64,000 bases of DNA from Cymodocea nodosa (taxonomy: Eukaryota; Streptophyta; Magnoliopsida; Alismatales; Cymodoceaceae), in the NCBI GenBank assembly GCA_036874045.1, contig JAZBRI010000003.1, positions 4,476,501 to 4,540,500 of the forward strand, read 5' to 3'. Within the stretch, counting starts at the first letter, position 1. Each line of letters begins with the position of its first letter. The position numbers and the translations under genes are program-made. Shown here piece by piece: positions 48,601-61,399 of the stretch. Below the pieces are notes generated by a model. The model was given only the letters and a program-made list of their open reading frames with translations. It searched no databases and was not told where the DNA came from.

Positions 48601-51600
48601 CTGGTGATTCTATTAGATGCTTTCTATTGTTGATTTCTAGAAACCAGAATTTGTTACTTTGATATTAGACTTAGGTGTTTTCTATATGATATGTTAACAC
48701 CATGATTACGATATGAAATAACTATATACAGTTCAAGGAACTCACCTTTGGTTTCATGTTGGACTCTGATCTGATGAAAAAGGCTAATATGTTGGACTTA
48801 GGTGAAATTTTTGGTAAAAGTTTGTTAAAATCGTGGATGTTTGCAAAAAGGATAAAAACTACATGTTTTGTTATGAAATTATAAGACAAGCTAAAATAAT
48901 CAATAATTTATATCTAGGAATAATTGCAATCAGTCATAGTTACGAAGATTTGTTAAAATCATTGAAAAATATTTAAATTTCTGACATATGCAATGTTATC
49001 ATTGTATATTTAAAAATCAATGAAAATTTCAAAAAAGGATCTATGCAATTATCTTGTTTGATCCATTTTATTCTTGAATTTAAAAATATCAATTACACAA
49101 ACGAACATAACTAAGTATTGAAAATAATCTCAAATAGAATCAATCAGTAAAAGAAATTTGAAAAAGCTTACATCTAAGCATTTCATCTTGAAATCTACAC
49201 CAAAACATCAATTATACAAGTAAACAATACACACAAGCATCCATAGATTAATTAAAAATAAGATTAAATATAAAAAAACTGTAAATGAAATTTTAAAAGC
49301 ATGGATGTAAGTATTGAAACTTGAAATCAACACAAATAATTAATTATGCAAGTAAACATAACTTACTTATTGGACAAACTGACACAATGTGTAGCCGGTT
49401 AAGCTGGCTAGCTGAACAAGCCAACCCATTTTTTGTGTTTTGGTTGGTTTCTTAAATTACATGGCTTGGTTTGGTTTGGAAACATCCTAGGCTGATGTAC
49501 AAGATTTGGCTAATGGTTTTAGGGTTGGTTTAGCCGAGCCTCATTTAAATATTAAATAATTAATATATATTATATATAATGTAACTTGTGTTATCAATAC
49601 ACACTAACGCATGCATACATATGTACGTAACATCACTACATTTAGATATGGATTTAAGATCAATAATAACAAAATATAAAATCTTGTGACTTGCAGTTTG
49701 CCTTATTCTTATTTGATTTATTTCAAATATGAACATTTGGAATGACATTTACATTATTTAAATTTACTTCACTGTAATTGTTGTTTCAGTAATTGATAGG
49801 CTTAATCATTAGTCAAACCAAGTTGAATTGAATTTGAATGGTTAGGCTCAATATAATACAGTTCTATTTGGATTGAACAATGTTCTATCTGGTATGAATG
49901 GTTTGGTTGATGGCTTTGTTCTAGACGAACCAAGCTGAGTGACGTCTATCACTAGATATAATGATATTGCTGATACATCATCCAGTGTTTGGCATGAAAT
50001 GAAATATACTCATGTATCATTTCATTCAACCCAAAATCGACCCTGAAATTTTGTAGACACTTGTTGAAGTTGAATTTCTTGTGATTTTCATGTACTAATC
50101 ATGTTGTATCTATTTCTGATTTCAAAAACATGGCTGCCATGTGATATAACATATGTATACTTGTATTGTGTAATTTACATAAATTACACAAGTGCAGTAG
50201 TAACAGTTCTAGTGTATGTCAACATAATAGTTATAGTTTTTTGTTGCTAAAAAAAAAATTATTGCATTTTATTGTATTATATTTTTAATTAAAGTCCTAA
50301 ACAGCTAACTGTGTACAACATGATAATAATCGTGCCATGATTGTATTTATTCATCAAGAGTTGAATATTAATTGTTTCACGTGTGCTTGATGCGTATATG
50401 TTTTGTGCACGTTTATACATGGCACGTGTGATGCCTTAGAGCTCAAAGTGATCTTCTGGAAATATACAACTGCAGTAGCTTGTGGTTAAGAAAATAGGTA
50501 TACAAACTGGATGTTTGTAGCACTAGAATGGACCATAAAAATGTTTATAACAGAAAGGGGCTACTGGATCAACTGAACAATTGAGATTATGATCATTTTT
50601 AGAGGCACTTAACAATCTAAGAATATAGAAAAGGGGCTACCAAAACGACAAAATGTGATTGTATATATATTTCTATCATGTGGGCTTCCTGTTGGAAACC
50701 ACTTTTGTTTCTTTCTAGTTATGTTTATGGATTATGTAAACTCTATCTTCTTTTCATGATTTTAATAACATTCCCTATTACCACTCAAAATATAAGAATT
50801 TATAGTGAGTTTTGGAAGTATTGGATAAAATTATTTTGGAGTTTATACTAATTTAGAATTTAATTACTGGAGTTTGTTGCAAATTCATTTCTGTTAATTA
50901 CAAAATTCAGACATGCTTATATGTACTTTTAATATTTCTCAAATCACATGTATCAATATTTTCATTTGTAACCTTCATCTTGACAATCTGATCAATAATG
51001 GGAATAACATATGAATATTGGTAATTACTGGAGTAATAAATTTAATATGTACTTCTAATATTGCAATCCGTATGGACTTATTCTTGGTCTCTTTGATAGA
51101 TTAACCAATTGCAGAACAAATGAATGGTCAAAATTTAGACATTGTAAGTGGGGGAAAAGTAGTTTGTTGAGTTTGTACTCATGTTTAAACTGTAACAATT
51201 AATTGTAAGAATAAATATCAGTTGTAAAAGCCATATTATTTTGCAAGTTCATTTTTAATTTTTAATAGATGTTAAATTATAAGTGAACGAAATATGTAGA
51301 ATTTTTTGAGAAGAATACTATAAAAAAAATTGCAAGACATTCTATAAGATTCCCTATTTTATATGTAGCCTCCGTTTCTGGATGTATCTTATTAATGATA
51401 ATGAGATTCACCTTTTCATTTCAAAAAATACTATAAATAAACTATTTATTTTAATAAAAATATGATATGAAAAAATTTCATATGGTTTAACATTAGATAC
51501 ACCATAATATATAAGATTGCATTTATTAAAATTGATTTAATTAAAGAACATGCTTAGGTGACAACCAACTGAACGGAGCCCAATGTGGATTTAGGACATC

Positions 51601-53670
51601 TGAGCAGGTGCATTGTAGGCCTAATTCGCTTGACCATGGTGGAAATAGGTCTAACATCTAAATTCACATCCAATCAATTTTATAGCAATCTATTGTCAAT
51701 TTAGGTTGGTGAGTGGATATATTCTATTCATGCCTCTCATCCATTCTTAAATACACAAAGTGTATATGCTATATATAGATTTGAAGATTAATTACTGGTT
51801 GGAGCTCTAGGAGGTTGCATTGACTGGAATTGAAGCAAATTTACTTTTAATTTTTATAGAGGTCACCTCTATCCAAATTGCTGACTAGAAGGTTCAATTT
51901 TAAGTTCTTTTGTTATGCTGATAGAGATCAAATAATGTGTATGAATGTTCTCATGTGGATAAACTTCTTTGAAGATGGGTATGTACCATATTTAGTTATT
52001 GCAAGTGTGGAAGTTGCTGGATATCTGCATCCATCTGCAACAGACTAAATTTTTCTTACAGGAAGTTGTTTCAGGTTTCTGCTCTGATTTTGAGGTATTT
52101 GTCCTATTTGTTGCTTTGTATTGTCATGTTTGTGCAGCCCTTATAAAGAATTTATTGTAGCTCCATTCTCATGTGTTTTTATTTGCATTTGCCACTCCTC
52201 TCTCCTATCAATATTCTGCAATTTTTAATTTTGTTCCTGTAATACGTTGGAATGATTATAATATTCTTTGACAGGAACGGCTTTTCCTATCAGACGATGC
52301 TCCTGCTATATCAGGATTTGGGATTAAAGACCACCTCAAAGCAAAGTCATCGTTGCTGTGGCATTCAACTGCATCGGTTCCTGGTGAGCCTCTGACTCCT
52401 GGCCCGGAAGTGCCTCATCCCAGCAAGAAGCACAAGGATGCCTTTCAGATTCCTCTGATCAAGTGGAAATGTCCAAATAAGGTGTGCATTTGTGTTATTC
52501 TGGACCACTTCCCATTGAGCAAGAGTTTGCTTATGTTTCTCTATGATTATCTTGAGAAGCTGGTGTTGAATTCACAATGGATGGTTGTTGCCGGAGAAGA
52601 TAGCACGGAGGTTCAAACTCAGACGCTGAGGCAACTGGGCACACTTGAAGCAATTTATCCACGATTAACTTCCATCCCTGCAAAGTAACCTAGCTTCATT
52701 TCAGTTATATAATTTCACAATTTTTTTGTTTAATACCCACCCATCCCTTTCCCTTAACACCAATTATTTATCTTCATCCAGCCCTTTCACGTCACCCAAG
52801 GAAGAAGATTGTGAGTACGATGATTCTGCCACACCTATTGTCCCGTTAATTGCCATTGAAGATGAAGAGACCGATCCATCTTATTCAACGGTAGTGGATG
52901 ATTACCCCAAATCAGGACAAACCAATGTTCCCGAAAAATTACTGACAGATGGGACACCACAGACGACTGTGAAGCTTCCTCTTCAACAACACATTCAGGA
53001 AAATACCTCACCTGCTATCATTCCAAAACAGAGGCTTGAATATATGCCTGGCGTAGAACCTGATGTAGCGGCGGCGGCTTCTGCTGTGTATACGGCTATA
53101 ATGAAGTTCAATGATGATGGAAACATGATCGACCGTGAATTACTCATTGAAATTCTTAGTGACCCGACAACGATTGAGAAGCTGATCTCAAATGCTGGGG
53201 CTCCAAAACAGTCATCACCACAACCACAAGTTGTGTCACCAGCGTCTCCTCCAAAACAGTTGTGTCATGGTGCACCCCTTCCTGCTCCTCCTCCACCCTT
53301 GTTCTCCAAGACATCGTCGGACACAGCTGAGTTTACCACTGGTAAGCCTCTAAGAGAGACCAGTCAGGTGAAGGATCCGAGCTGCCACAAAAATTCGATG
53401 CCACAGCATGACACCCGGGATGTCACCTACCTAAAGCGCTTGGTACATCAACATGGTGGAGAAGGAGGTGCCCAAGAAAGCTCTTTGAATTTCTTTGACA
53501 AGCGTAACCAGCAGGGTTCCGGTCCAAGGGGAAGGCAGGTGGATGCAAGCAAACAAGTCTTAAAGCGGAGGGATTTCAAACCCAGAAATCCTGTGCCTTG
53601 TGCATTCTTCAACAGTCCCAAGGGGTGCAAGAATGGCTCAAAATGCTCGTTCTTGCACGATACGGTGTGA
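39638..53670 (+). CDS. CCCH zinc-finger protein (AtC3H6-like)
   Basis: Encodes a 427-aa protein of the plant C3H6 type, presumably nuclear and RNA-binding. Exons: 39638-39700, 52275-52481, 52560-52684, 52782-53670; all introns are GT-AG and the phases agree. The N-terminus has the family motif KRVSWAPEPEL, then RLFLSDDAP and DHLKAKSSLL across the first junction; exons 2-3 give IPLIKWKCPNKLVLNSQWMV and VAGED; LEAIYPRLTSIPA follows. A Pro/Ser-rich middle leads to one CCCH finger at the C-terminus: Cys405, Cys414, Cys420, His424 (C-x8-C-x5-C-x3-H). Intron 1 is 12,574 bases and full of repeats. Intron 2 is 78 bases with no stop in frame, so its retention would add 26 residues. A minimal uORF precedes the start. 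Confidence 0.9.
39701..45290. other. CCCH gene intron 1, first part
   Basis: AT-rich with many short frames (for example 41897-42214 and 43415-43639), none with family features. A TATATAAATAGAGG motif at about 43143 looks like a retroelement LTR promoter, but I could not define LTR borders. Confidence 0.4.
45300..46130 (+). mobile_element. LINE reverse-transcriptase fragment
   Basis: Plus-strand fragment of a non-LTR retrotransposon. At 45351 the frame reads FANDIILI, the RT active site FADDI with the first Asp changed to Asn. After a gap come KLKLWIDTLKSK, SRSKIEHMKCRF, YLDGYEIHKSKTFKYLRSII, RWMKWKNTFRVLCDR and AICPMIFYGLEC, all typical of the plant LINE RT C-terminal region (FRYLGS, GWMKWR, LCD, YG-x-ECW). 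Later stops and frameshifts follow. The 3' end near 46120 reads TTCAATTATTATTGTTGG, resembling the TTG-repeat tail of such LINEs. It lies in sense orientation in the CCCH intron. Confidence 0.85.
46140..47385. other. CCCH gene intron 1, middle part
   Basis: AT-rich sequence without recognisable coding content; short frames at 46286-46498 and 47160-47342 lack family features. Confidence 0.4.
47390..47645 (-). mobile_element. Possible copia 3' junction (purine tract plus LTR)
   Basis: On minus the sequence CTCCATCTTGAGAGGGAG runs into TGTTGGAACAAATG at 47627. A TTGAGGGGGAG purine tract followed by TGTTGG is the usual 3' LTR border of plant copia elements. The far LTR end and a partner LTR were not found, so this is probably a truncated remnant. 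Confidence 0.4.
47650..52270. other. CCCH gene intron 1, last part
   Basis: No coding sequence recognised. The stretches 49380-49560 and 49780-49940 contain GGCTTGGTTTGGTTTGG- and AACCAAGCTGAGTGACG-like text seen in old DNA transposons, but no ends could be paired. The intron ends with TTTGACAG before exon 2. Confidence 0.4.
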
Positions 53671-55701
53671 CTAGAATGGGAAGAGACGGAGAAATGGCTC
53701 AAGTCGGTGCTCATTACTCTGGTTCTTCGTTCCTCTTAGGCGATTTTGCCACTTCTGGTGATCTCGCTTGGTAAATATCTTTTAGTGTCCTTAACTCGTG
53801 GAAAAAAAAAAAAGTCCAACCTGTTCTATATGGTAGCGAAAATTTTGTTTTAGTCTTGACATCTTTGCTTGGACATCTTTAGAAAAGCTGAAAATAACTT
53901 TTACATTTTTAAATATGATATTATCTTATCAAGAAAATGAAGTTGTTAGCATTCATGATAAAAAAAATTGTTTGCAGATGTTCCTTCATCTTACAATTTA
54001 AATGTATCAACTTAAAACTCTAGTAACGACGAAGATTGTAATTTAAAATAAATAAATATTTTTTTTATAAACATTTATTTCTAAATCATTAATAGATTTT
54101 TAATTAATATATCTAAGTTATAAGATGAACGTTAATATCGATCGAACTCTTGTATATTATACAAAACTTAAAAAAACCTTACCGTACCTTTAAAAAGTCA
54201 TGAAAAGTATGCCGTGGCAATGATTTTTGTGTTTTAAGAGTATTTTAGATGATATTATAACTCAAAAGATATACAAGTTATTTACAACTTTTCAAAGGAT
54301 ATTGAAATATTGCAAGTGCAATCTTGCAATGCAAGATAACTAAGTTTAAAGAAAGAGATTTGCTTAAAAATAATTTTTTATTATTTTATTAACATTGATA
54401 AAGGAAAAATAATAAACTAAATGAATGCTAATATCGAAAGGAGAAACACTAAAAGGAAAACCACTCAAAATACAAGCATACCATTTAAGAAGCTGTTTTC
54501 CATTTCTTAGTGGCATGGATCTGGTAATTTTCTTCCAATCTAAAACTTTATATGGGACATACGTTGATCTTCTGGTCATCCGTCACATATTTTTAGAGCA
54601 TCCTATCAACGAATAAAAATCAATAAATTAGTTTGAAATTTTATTCATGATCGATCGGTGGGTACTTCTGCTAAAAGCCATATCGTTTATATTATTATGT
54701 ACTTTGTTTAGGAGAGATTTTCCTTTTAACTACGATTAATATTACCCGCTAGCTATAGAAAAATGTCACCATGGCATCTACGGAAAATTTAGTTTATCCG
54801 ACAGTTTAGAGTGATCTAAATTATAAAATGAGTCTATATACTAATCTTGCACTTGAAAACTATACGAGTGTGTGTAGCAAAAACAAATGAGTCTTATGTA
54901 CTTGTTTTCAAGGGCAACGAGCATTGTATGGATGGCATATCATTTTGTACTAGAAGTCAAGCATGTCTTTGGTCATCGATGCTCTCAACTACAAGGAGGA
55001 TTTGTATGCTGAAATCGACATGTTGATTTTCTAACCATCAAGCGAAAATTACCTAATCAAAGGGAGGAATTTTTCACTTACCAATTGATCTTAAAATGCA
55101 CTCCATTACGGTGAGAGAAGAGAAGTGTAAACAACTTTTCCATGAACTCCTTGAAAACATGATAGGAAGTTCTGGCTTCCTATGGAATTCAACTGAATAA
55201 GAAGCAATTGGGGGATGATACCTTTTTATGTTATATTTAAGAATTGTATCATGATTCTCAAAGTAAGTTTGCAACACAAGATTCTTAGAATATAAAAATA
55301 TATTAATTCTCCGTTTTAACTCTACAATTGATCTCCGTTAACAACATTCCAAATATAAATAATAATAAAAAAAATACCGCTTCCAAATTTAATTCTTGAT
55401 TAAATCTACATATTAAAAATGATGAAAAAAAATAAAACTCTTATATAACTATTTTTAAATTGTTGAGGATTTTGATTGCAAGAAGATATTAGGATCTTGA
55501 CTTCAATTAACTGGCATACCTTCGATAAGAGAGTAAATAAAAGGCCCTTTGCGTTACAGGATACAAACTCTACAATCTAAAGCATTTACATGTGTAAAGC
55601 AAGCAAAGTTATACATCACAGACATTAGTTTTGCGTCACCTCATTTCCCACAAAAAGGAAAATGAAGGCAACTCCCTCTATATGTAAGGCCTTCACGGAA
55701 A

Positions 55702-55734
<33 letters not shown>

Positions 55735-55849
55735 CCTATCCAGATGTAATAAAAACGCGTATCCTTCCGATTGCCTCTGTCATCTTCTCATAACCTACTC
55801 TTAAAAATTTTATTATGAGAAGTCATTACGGCGGTAAACATGTCATGTA
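53671..55849. other. Convergent spacer, CCCH gene and BORCS5-like gene
   Basis: Holds the 3' UTR of the CCCH gene at the left and that of the minus-strand neighbour at the right. The middle is AT-rich with no gene seen. A TA run occurs at about 55712-55734. Confidence 0.45.
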
Positions 55850-58800
55850 TCAAGTCGGGGAAGCTTCTGAGTTCTGTGTAACACTTTGTCCTGTTTCAAC
55901 ATCATTTGCCGAAAAAGGTTCAATTGATGATCCAACTGTTTCAGATCCTGTGGCGATTCTCTTGCATAATGCATCGCAGTTGCTTATCACTTCGGTTAGC
56001 CTGCCCTTGAGTTCTCCAACTTCAATCTGTAACGGATGAACTGCCAGTTTCACCCAGTAAACACATTATCCCATGAATCATTGTTATATATGTAAATTGT
56101 CTAAAGGTAACTTAGTTGCACAGGAGTGTAACCTATGTGTTCTCGTAAATACATTAATACCTTCTGACAGATTATAGGCAGTTGTTCTCATGGATGAGAC
56201 TGATTGATTGTAACGCTGCAGAAGTTTGGTAGCCAAAGCATCTACAACTTCAATCTTGTTTTCCAACTCTTCCTGAAAAAGCAAAATGATTGTATCCTCA
56301 ATGTAAATACCACTCCATGCAAATTATATTCATAGATAAATCAACCATCGTCACTACACCAACGCGTTAATACCACTGGGGGACGGGCAACATAAATCCT
56401 TCATCTCCTTTTATTATTATTCGTCACTAAATTTTCAATTAAATCTTGTAATTTAAATTTTTTTGCAGGCATGAAGGGATGAATATGCACGAACGTCTAT
56501 TTAGCACAAGCATTAAAGATACAACGACCTCATTGACGACATGCCATGCCATATGTTGTTCCTTCAATTATGTCCTATAGTTCCAGCCAACACTAGCACA
56601 AAACATGTTCATCATAGCATAAAACATGTTCATCACTGCACAAAACTGTAGAAGAATGTATGCCACCTAGGTACGAAAATGATGCAATCTAAACAGAAAA
56701 TAATATTTAATCACAACATTATCCCATTCTTTTCGTTTGACCAATTTTTTAGCTTCAATACTCAGAAATGCTTCATGAAATGGAAACTCTAGAACAAGTT
56801 ATCAAATTTCTCTTATCACAGGTTTTATTTACTATATCTACACTTAGAGCTTGATGGAGTTCCTTAGGATAACAAAATATTCGACATTGGGGATTATGGG
56901 TCAGCCACCCAACTAAATGTTTTTTCCCACATCTTCTCATGAGCTATCTTTTGAGTCGTTTTCTCTTACTCGTTCAAATTCATGTTCTTCACTTTGCAAA
57001 GAAGCATGCTACCAAATCCCAAAACAGTAAGAATAGCTTATTATTTAGAAATATGCTCGAAAAACACTAAACATTAGGAATAGCTTATTATTCTGGGCAC
57101 CCAAGTGTTTTCTAGGCAAAGCCTAGGGACGCCCAGCCAACTTTTGAATTTAATCAGATCTTTTCTGGATATGGTAAGGGATCAAACAAAAACCGACACT
57201 ACAGGTGTTTTTTAGGGTTTTCTAATCCTAAACCACCAAAACTACAAATATTATAAACAGAAATATGATCTGAAATGGTATATTAATATCTACAAAGAAA
57301 TTAATCATCTGCTGTTAACCTTAGCTTATTCATGTCTATTTCATACATTGTACAGGAGGAGGTGGCCATATGAAATAGATTGAGTAATCAATTGTAGTTG
57401 GAGAAATATTTTATTCCCATGACTTCCTAACCTGCATGTCAAATTGTGAACTTGTTCTACCCACATGTTACACCACTGGACTTAGGGATAGCAGCAGTTA
57501 TCTTCCAACATATTACTTAATAGGTAAAGGGAAAGATGGACCTTTCGACAGTTTTAACCTGACCTGTGTACACCTCTTCACATTAGTGATGGAATATCCC
57601 ATCTCTACCCTTATATTAAAAGAGGGAGTTTTGATTAATGCTTCTTTCTTCCCACTCTACCCTCAAAAACATTTTGTTCTTCCATGCAAAGCCTCCTTTG
57701 ACTTCAATGACAAACAACAGTGTTGAACAGCAAATGGCCATCTGGCATTGACAATGTAGGAAGTGGGAAGCAGTGAACAAGCATAGGGATTATGGCTCCA
57801 TCAACCACCGATGAACTAAAAATTTATCTTGATCTCTTAGCATTGCAGCTTCATCTCAGCCCAAAGAAGTTACCATATAGATCACAAAAGATTTCCATTC
57901 ACTCCAACATTGAGAAAGGTCACAGAACAACCTACTGGTCGTTTCATTCCATCTGGCCCACCAAATAGCAAGTGGCATCAGTTTCCATATATAAATTTTT
58001 TTGTCCTGATCCCAATTAACCTGAAGAAAATCCACCCAAGAATGTGAACCAGATGACAACCACCAACGGCTCCCATTTGTGAGCTTGTTCCACAGAACAC
58101 CAAGCTCCCAGCATTAAAAAAAAGTGAGTATGTCTCTTGCTATTTCCAAAAAAAGTGATGGCAACTAGCTAGGTGCCAGACCCTCCTTCACAAAGTCACT
58201 TCTGTAAGAATCCCATCTTGCCTAATTTGCCATTCAAAACCTGAATACGATGATTTGCAAACTTCACAATCTTCTTTTAACCCACGTAGTGGGTGACGAA
58301 CACATGTACTAAATCTTAAAAATAAGAGGGAGAGAACATGAACAATGAACACCTCTTCTTCTCTTGCCTGGTTAGCTCATGGGTGTGGGGGCACCTTTCA
58401 GCTGAGATGCTGTTGGGCAAAAGTACCCTTTCCTTGAAAGATCTCCAACAACCACTACTTGCTTCTTCAAGGGGGAAGATCGCTGACACTAAGCACCAAC
58501 TACTTCTTGGCTTTCACACTGTTTGCAGGTGCAAAGCTTTATGTGTCTAAAGAGTGTGAGTAAGGAGGGAATCCCATCTCCATGTGATCACTTGTTGGTT
58601 ATCCAAAAATGATTTTATTTTCAAGAATTTGACAGTAATGAGGGAATTCTGTACAAAGCTTTCTTTCTTTGAAAGAGGTAGCGTGTATTTTCCTTGGAAG
58701 AGTAACTTTTCCTCTCTTTTTTCCTTTTTCTGGATTGATCTCCTCAACCAATGTTGTTGTATCTGGTTAAAACTTATTTATATTCGATTTGACCTCATCC

Positions 58801-60560
58801 TTCAAGAAAATATAAAGAGTTTGATCTTGTTGTTGGCACCCACAACAATTTGTGGGTGTCAAAATTTAACAAAGGAGTGGGTGGAGGAGGTCAGGTGTGA
58901 GAGAGATGCATAGGAGCAGGGCAAAAGGGAGAAGTGGTGGAAGAATGAAAAGAGAGGTTAGGTGCATGGGGGTGGGGCAAAAGGAGGTGCATGGCAATGG
59001 GGCAAAAGAGAGGAGTGGCATCCACACCTTCAACACTCTCTTCTTCTTCTTCCCAATCAATACTTCATACAAACTCCCCTACGGTGTTGTGGAGGATCAG
59101 CCACAGTGGTGGTTGAGAGATCAAGAGTTTTAGGGTTTTGGTTGGTTTGAGAGAGAGGAGGGGGGATAGTGAGTTTAATGCCTTTAATTTTGAAGAAAGG
59201 GAAAGCATGAAAAAGAAAAAAAATGCCTTTAATTTTGAAGAAATAAATGTAATAGTACAAGTTTAAAAGATTTAAACAGATTATCCAACTTGAAATTCAA
59301 TTCAATAATAAATATGCAAACATAAGCTACAAATATATATTTGTTTTTGTTCTTCACTTTGAGAAACCATCGTTAGAGAACCTTATAACTGCATGTATTG
59401 CAGTTCAATGCAATGCCAAAGATAACTACATTTATACAAGTATAATACATTAAGGAACTGCATATATTATATATAAACATTTGTTATTATTAACCGCCAA
59501 ATATAATCACTTACGGTAGGATAGAGAATCCTGACAAGTACCTGTTTCTCGCTGATTTTTCTGGCCTTCTCTTCCATCCAACCACGATACACTGAAAACA
59601 GCTCTGAAAGAACTCTAGGATCAAGAGTACCTAATGCATACGGTGCATCTTCTTATATGCTTTCAACTCCTTGGGATCAAGCATGAATCAAAAGAAAATG
59701 GTTTCCTCGGAGAGGACTTCAAATTGAACATGTAATATTTTTGAAGATTGGGTGTTACAAGAAAAGACTATAGGTTATATCTGATCAAAATGCAGAAGAC
59801 ATGGCCAATTTACCATTGAAAAAACTATCAAAATCCGTTGATGCGTCTTAACATCTGCCAGAAAAATGTTTTTTTCTTTGTTTGAGAACCCATGTGGACA
59901 TAAAGACTTGGAGTTGAATGCTAAAGCCCGTACTTCATAAAAATACTGGTACTTTGCTTGTGGAAAGAATCAATTTGTAGTTATAATGTTTACCAAACAA
60001 GAAAGAAAAGTAAGGCTGTTACAGCTTTCACGCAAGGTTAACTATAAATCGAACTTCCTAATTCAAAAGCGTGACGTCGATCACCAATAAGCATTTCTCA
60101 GCATTCCTCGAAACATATGCACGGTAAACGGAACATTTTGTACGTTAAATGGAAAAAGGAGGCAAAGGAGGACACCTGAAAGAGTAGAACTCGAGGGGGA
60201 CCTTTTGACGAGTATCTCTGAGAAGCTGGCCTCGGAGTGTGGAGGCGTCTTCAGAATCGGCAATGCCTGTGGTGGGCGGGGAGAAAGAAATCGAATTCAT
60301 AACAGGCGAAAACGAGGCACGGGAAGATTGAACGGTAGGTAGGGAAAAGGAGAGAGAGAACGGACGATTTTGAGGGCGTGGAGGCGTTGCAGGATGGGAT
60401 CTTCTTCCCCATCCACTCTACCTTGCGAAACGGTGGTGATCTCATCTGCCGGAAACTGGGGAAGAGGAAAAAGAGTTGAGATGTGGAGGCCGCGGAAGAT
60501 GGAAGACGAAATTTGTACCTGTTGATCGGAGGTGGTGAGGGCGGAGTTGGCGACGCCCAT
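55850..60560 (-). CDS. Coiled-coil protein resembling BORC subunit 5 (BORCS5)
   Basis: Encodes a 204-aa protein. Exons on minus: 60560-60519, 60455-60366, 60266-60176, 59630-59542, 56272-56161, 56040-55850; phases agree and introns are GT-AG. The start MGVANSAL has Gly2 suited to N-myristoylation, as in animal BORCS5. Then come DEITTVSQGRVDGEEDPILQ and LPILKTP, similar to the BORCS5 N-terminal half, LDPRVLSELFSVYRGWMEEK, and a helical, probably coiled-coil part (EELENKIEVVDALATKLLQR, QIEVGELKGRLTEVI). The tail is Ser/Thr-rich. In animals BORC links lysosomes to kinesin transport and subunit 5 is the lipid-anchored member; a vacuole or endosome role here is inference. The length fits (human BORCS5 196 aa). 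I am sure of the gene, less of the family name. Intron 4 (3.3 kb) contains LINE relics. Confidence 0.8.
56273..57840. other. Intron 4 of the BORCS5-like gene, part next to exon 5
   Basis: No coding sequence recognised; the plus-strand frame 57436-57726 lacks family features. AT-rich, ordinary intron sequence. Confidence 0.4.
57856..58110 (-). pseudogene. LINE zinc-binding (zf-RVT) relic, minus strand
   Basis: The open frame reads WKLMPLAIWWARWNETTSRL followed by FCDLSQCWSEWKSFVIYMV. This fits the C-terminal end of plant LINE reverse-transcriptase proteins after the zf-RVT domain (W-x-L-x-P-x2-I-x-W-x2-WNERN-x-R-x-F). The part before it (GSRWWLSSGSHSW) is also in frame. Confidence 0.75.
58338..58720 (+). 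pseudogene. LINE zinc-binding (zf-RVT) relic, plus strand
   Basis: The plus strand reads NNEHLFFSCLVSSWVWGHLS, like the HLFF-x-C-x-F-x3-VW core of zf-RVT domains, and after frameshifts WLSKNDFIFKNLTVMREFC, like the W-x2-RN-x-FIFKN segment. It faces the minus-strand relic at 57856-58110 from the other side, so two LINE fragments of opposite orientation lie here. Confidence 0.6.
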
Positions 60561-60659
60561 GGCCCGGCCACCCTCCCGTCCGACGAACGACCAGGCTCCG
60601 ATATTTCTTCGCTTCTCTGCTTTGCCTGTCATGCCCTTGGTCGAGCAAATTTAATTATA

Positions 60660-61390
60660 ATTTGAATAGATATCAATTTAATTTAATTTATAATAATTAG
60701 ATATTATCAAATTATATATCTTAAATTATAAAATAAATATTTACAATTTAAATTCACTATTGACATTATTTTTTTATATCTTATCAAAAAGTATAGGAAT
60801 TAAGAAAATAAAAAATTTAAAAATAAGAATTAAAAGGTCAAAAAAATCGAAGAAACATAAAATCAAAAAAGTATAATTTAAAGTTATTTGTGTTATCAAA
60901 AGAAATTTAAGAAAATTATGTATTTTAATATTTCGATAAATAACTTAAATTTTAATATTAATATTATTAATTTCATAATAAATCAATAATTAAAGTAATT
61001 ATAATATGATAATAATCATATAAATAATAACATAATTATTAACATATAATAAATATCATATAGATATGAACATAATTATGATAAATTAAAATATAATACT
61101 TGTAATTATAATAATAAATAAATAATAGCATATATAATTATAATTATAATTATAATACGTTACTTTACAATTATAATTATAAATATTGATATAGAGTATA
61201 TTAATATTTAAATACTATAATGATATTTATTATATAAATTAATATATATGCTACTTTAGTCATTATTTATAATATCCTAAAAAAAATTTATAATGTATTA
61301 AAACAAGCTCCTAAATCAAGAAATTACATAATATTACTCATGGCTTAATAATGATGATTACTACATAGATTACAACATAGTTTAACGTAT
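60660..61390. other. Very AT-rich spacer
   Basis: Mostly A and T with ATTATAATTATAATTATAAT-type runs (near 61138). No gene or element ends recognised. Confidence 0.5.
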
Positions 61391-61399
61391 TTAATTTGT

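Noticed and set aside
53448..53714. 88-aa minus-strand frame over the zinc-finger exon
   Set aside because: Antisense shadow of the CCCH coding exon.
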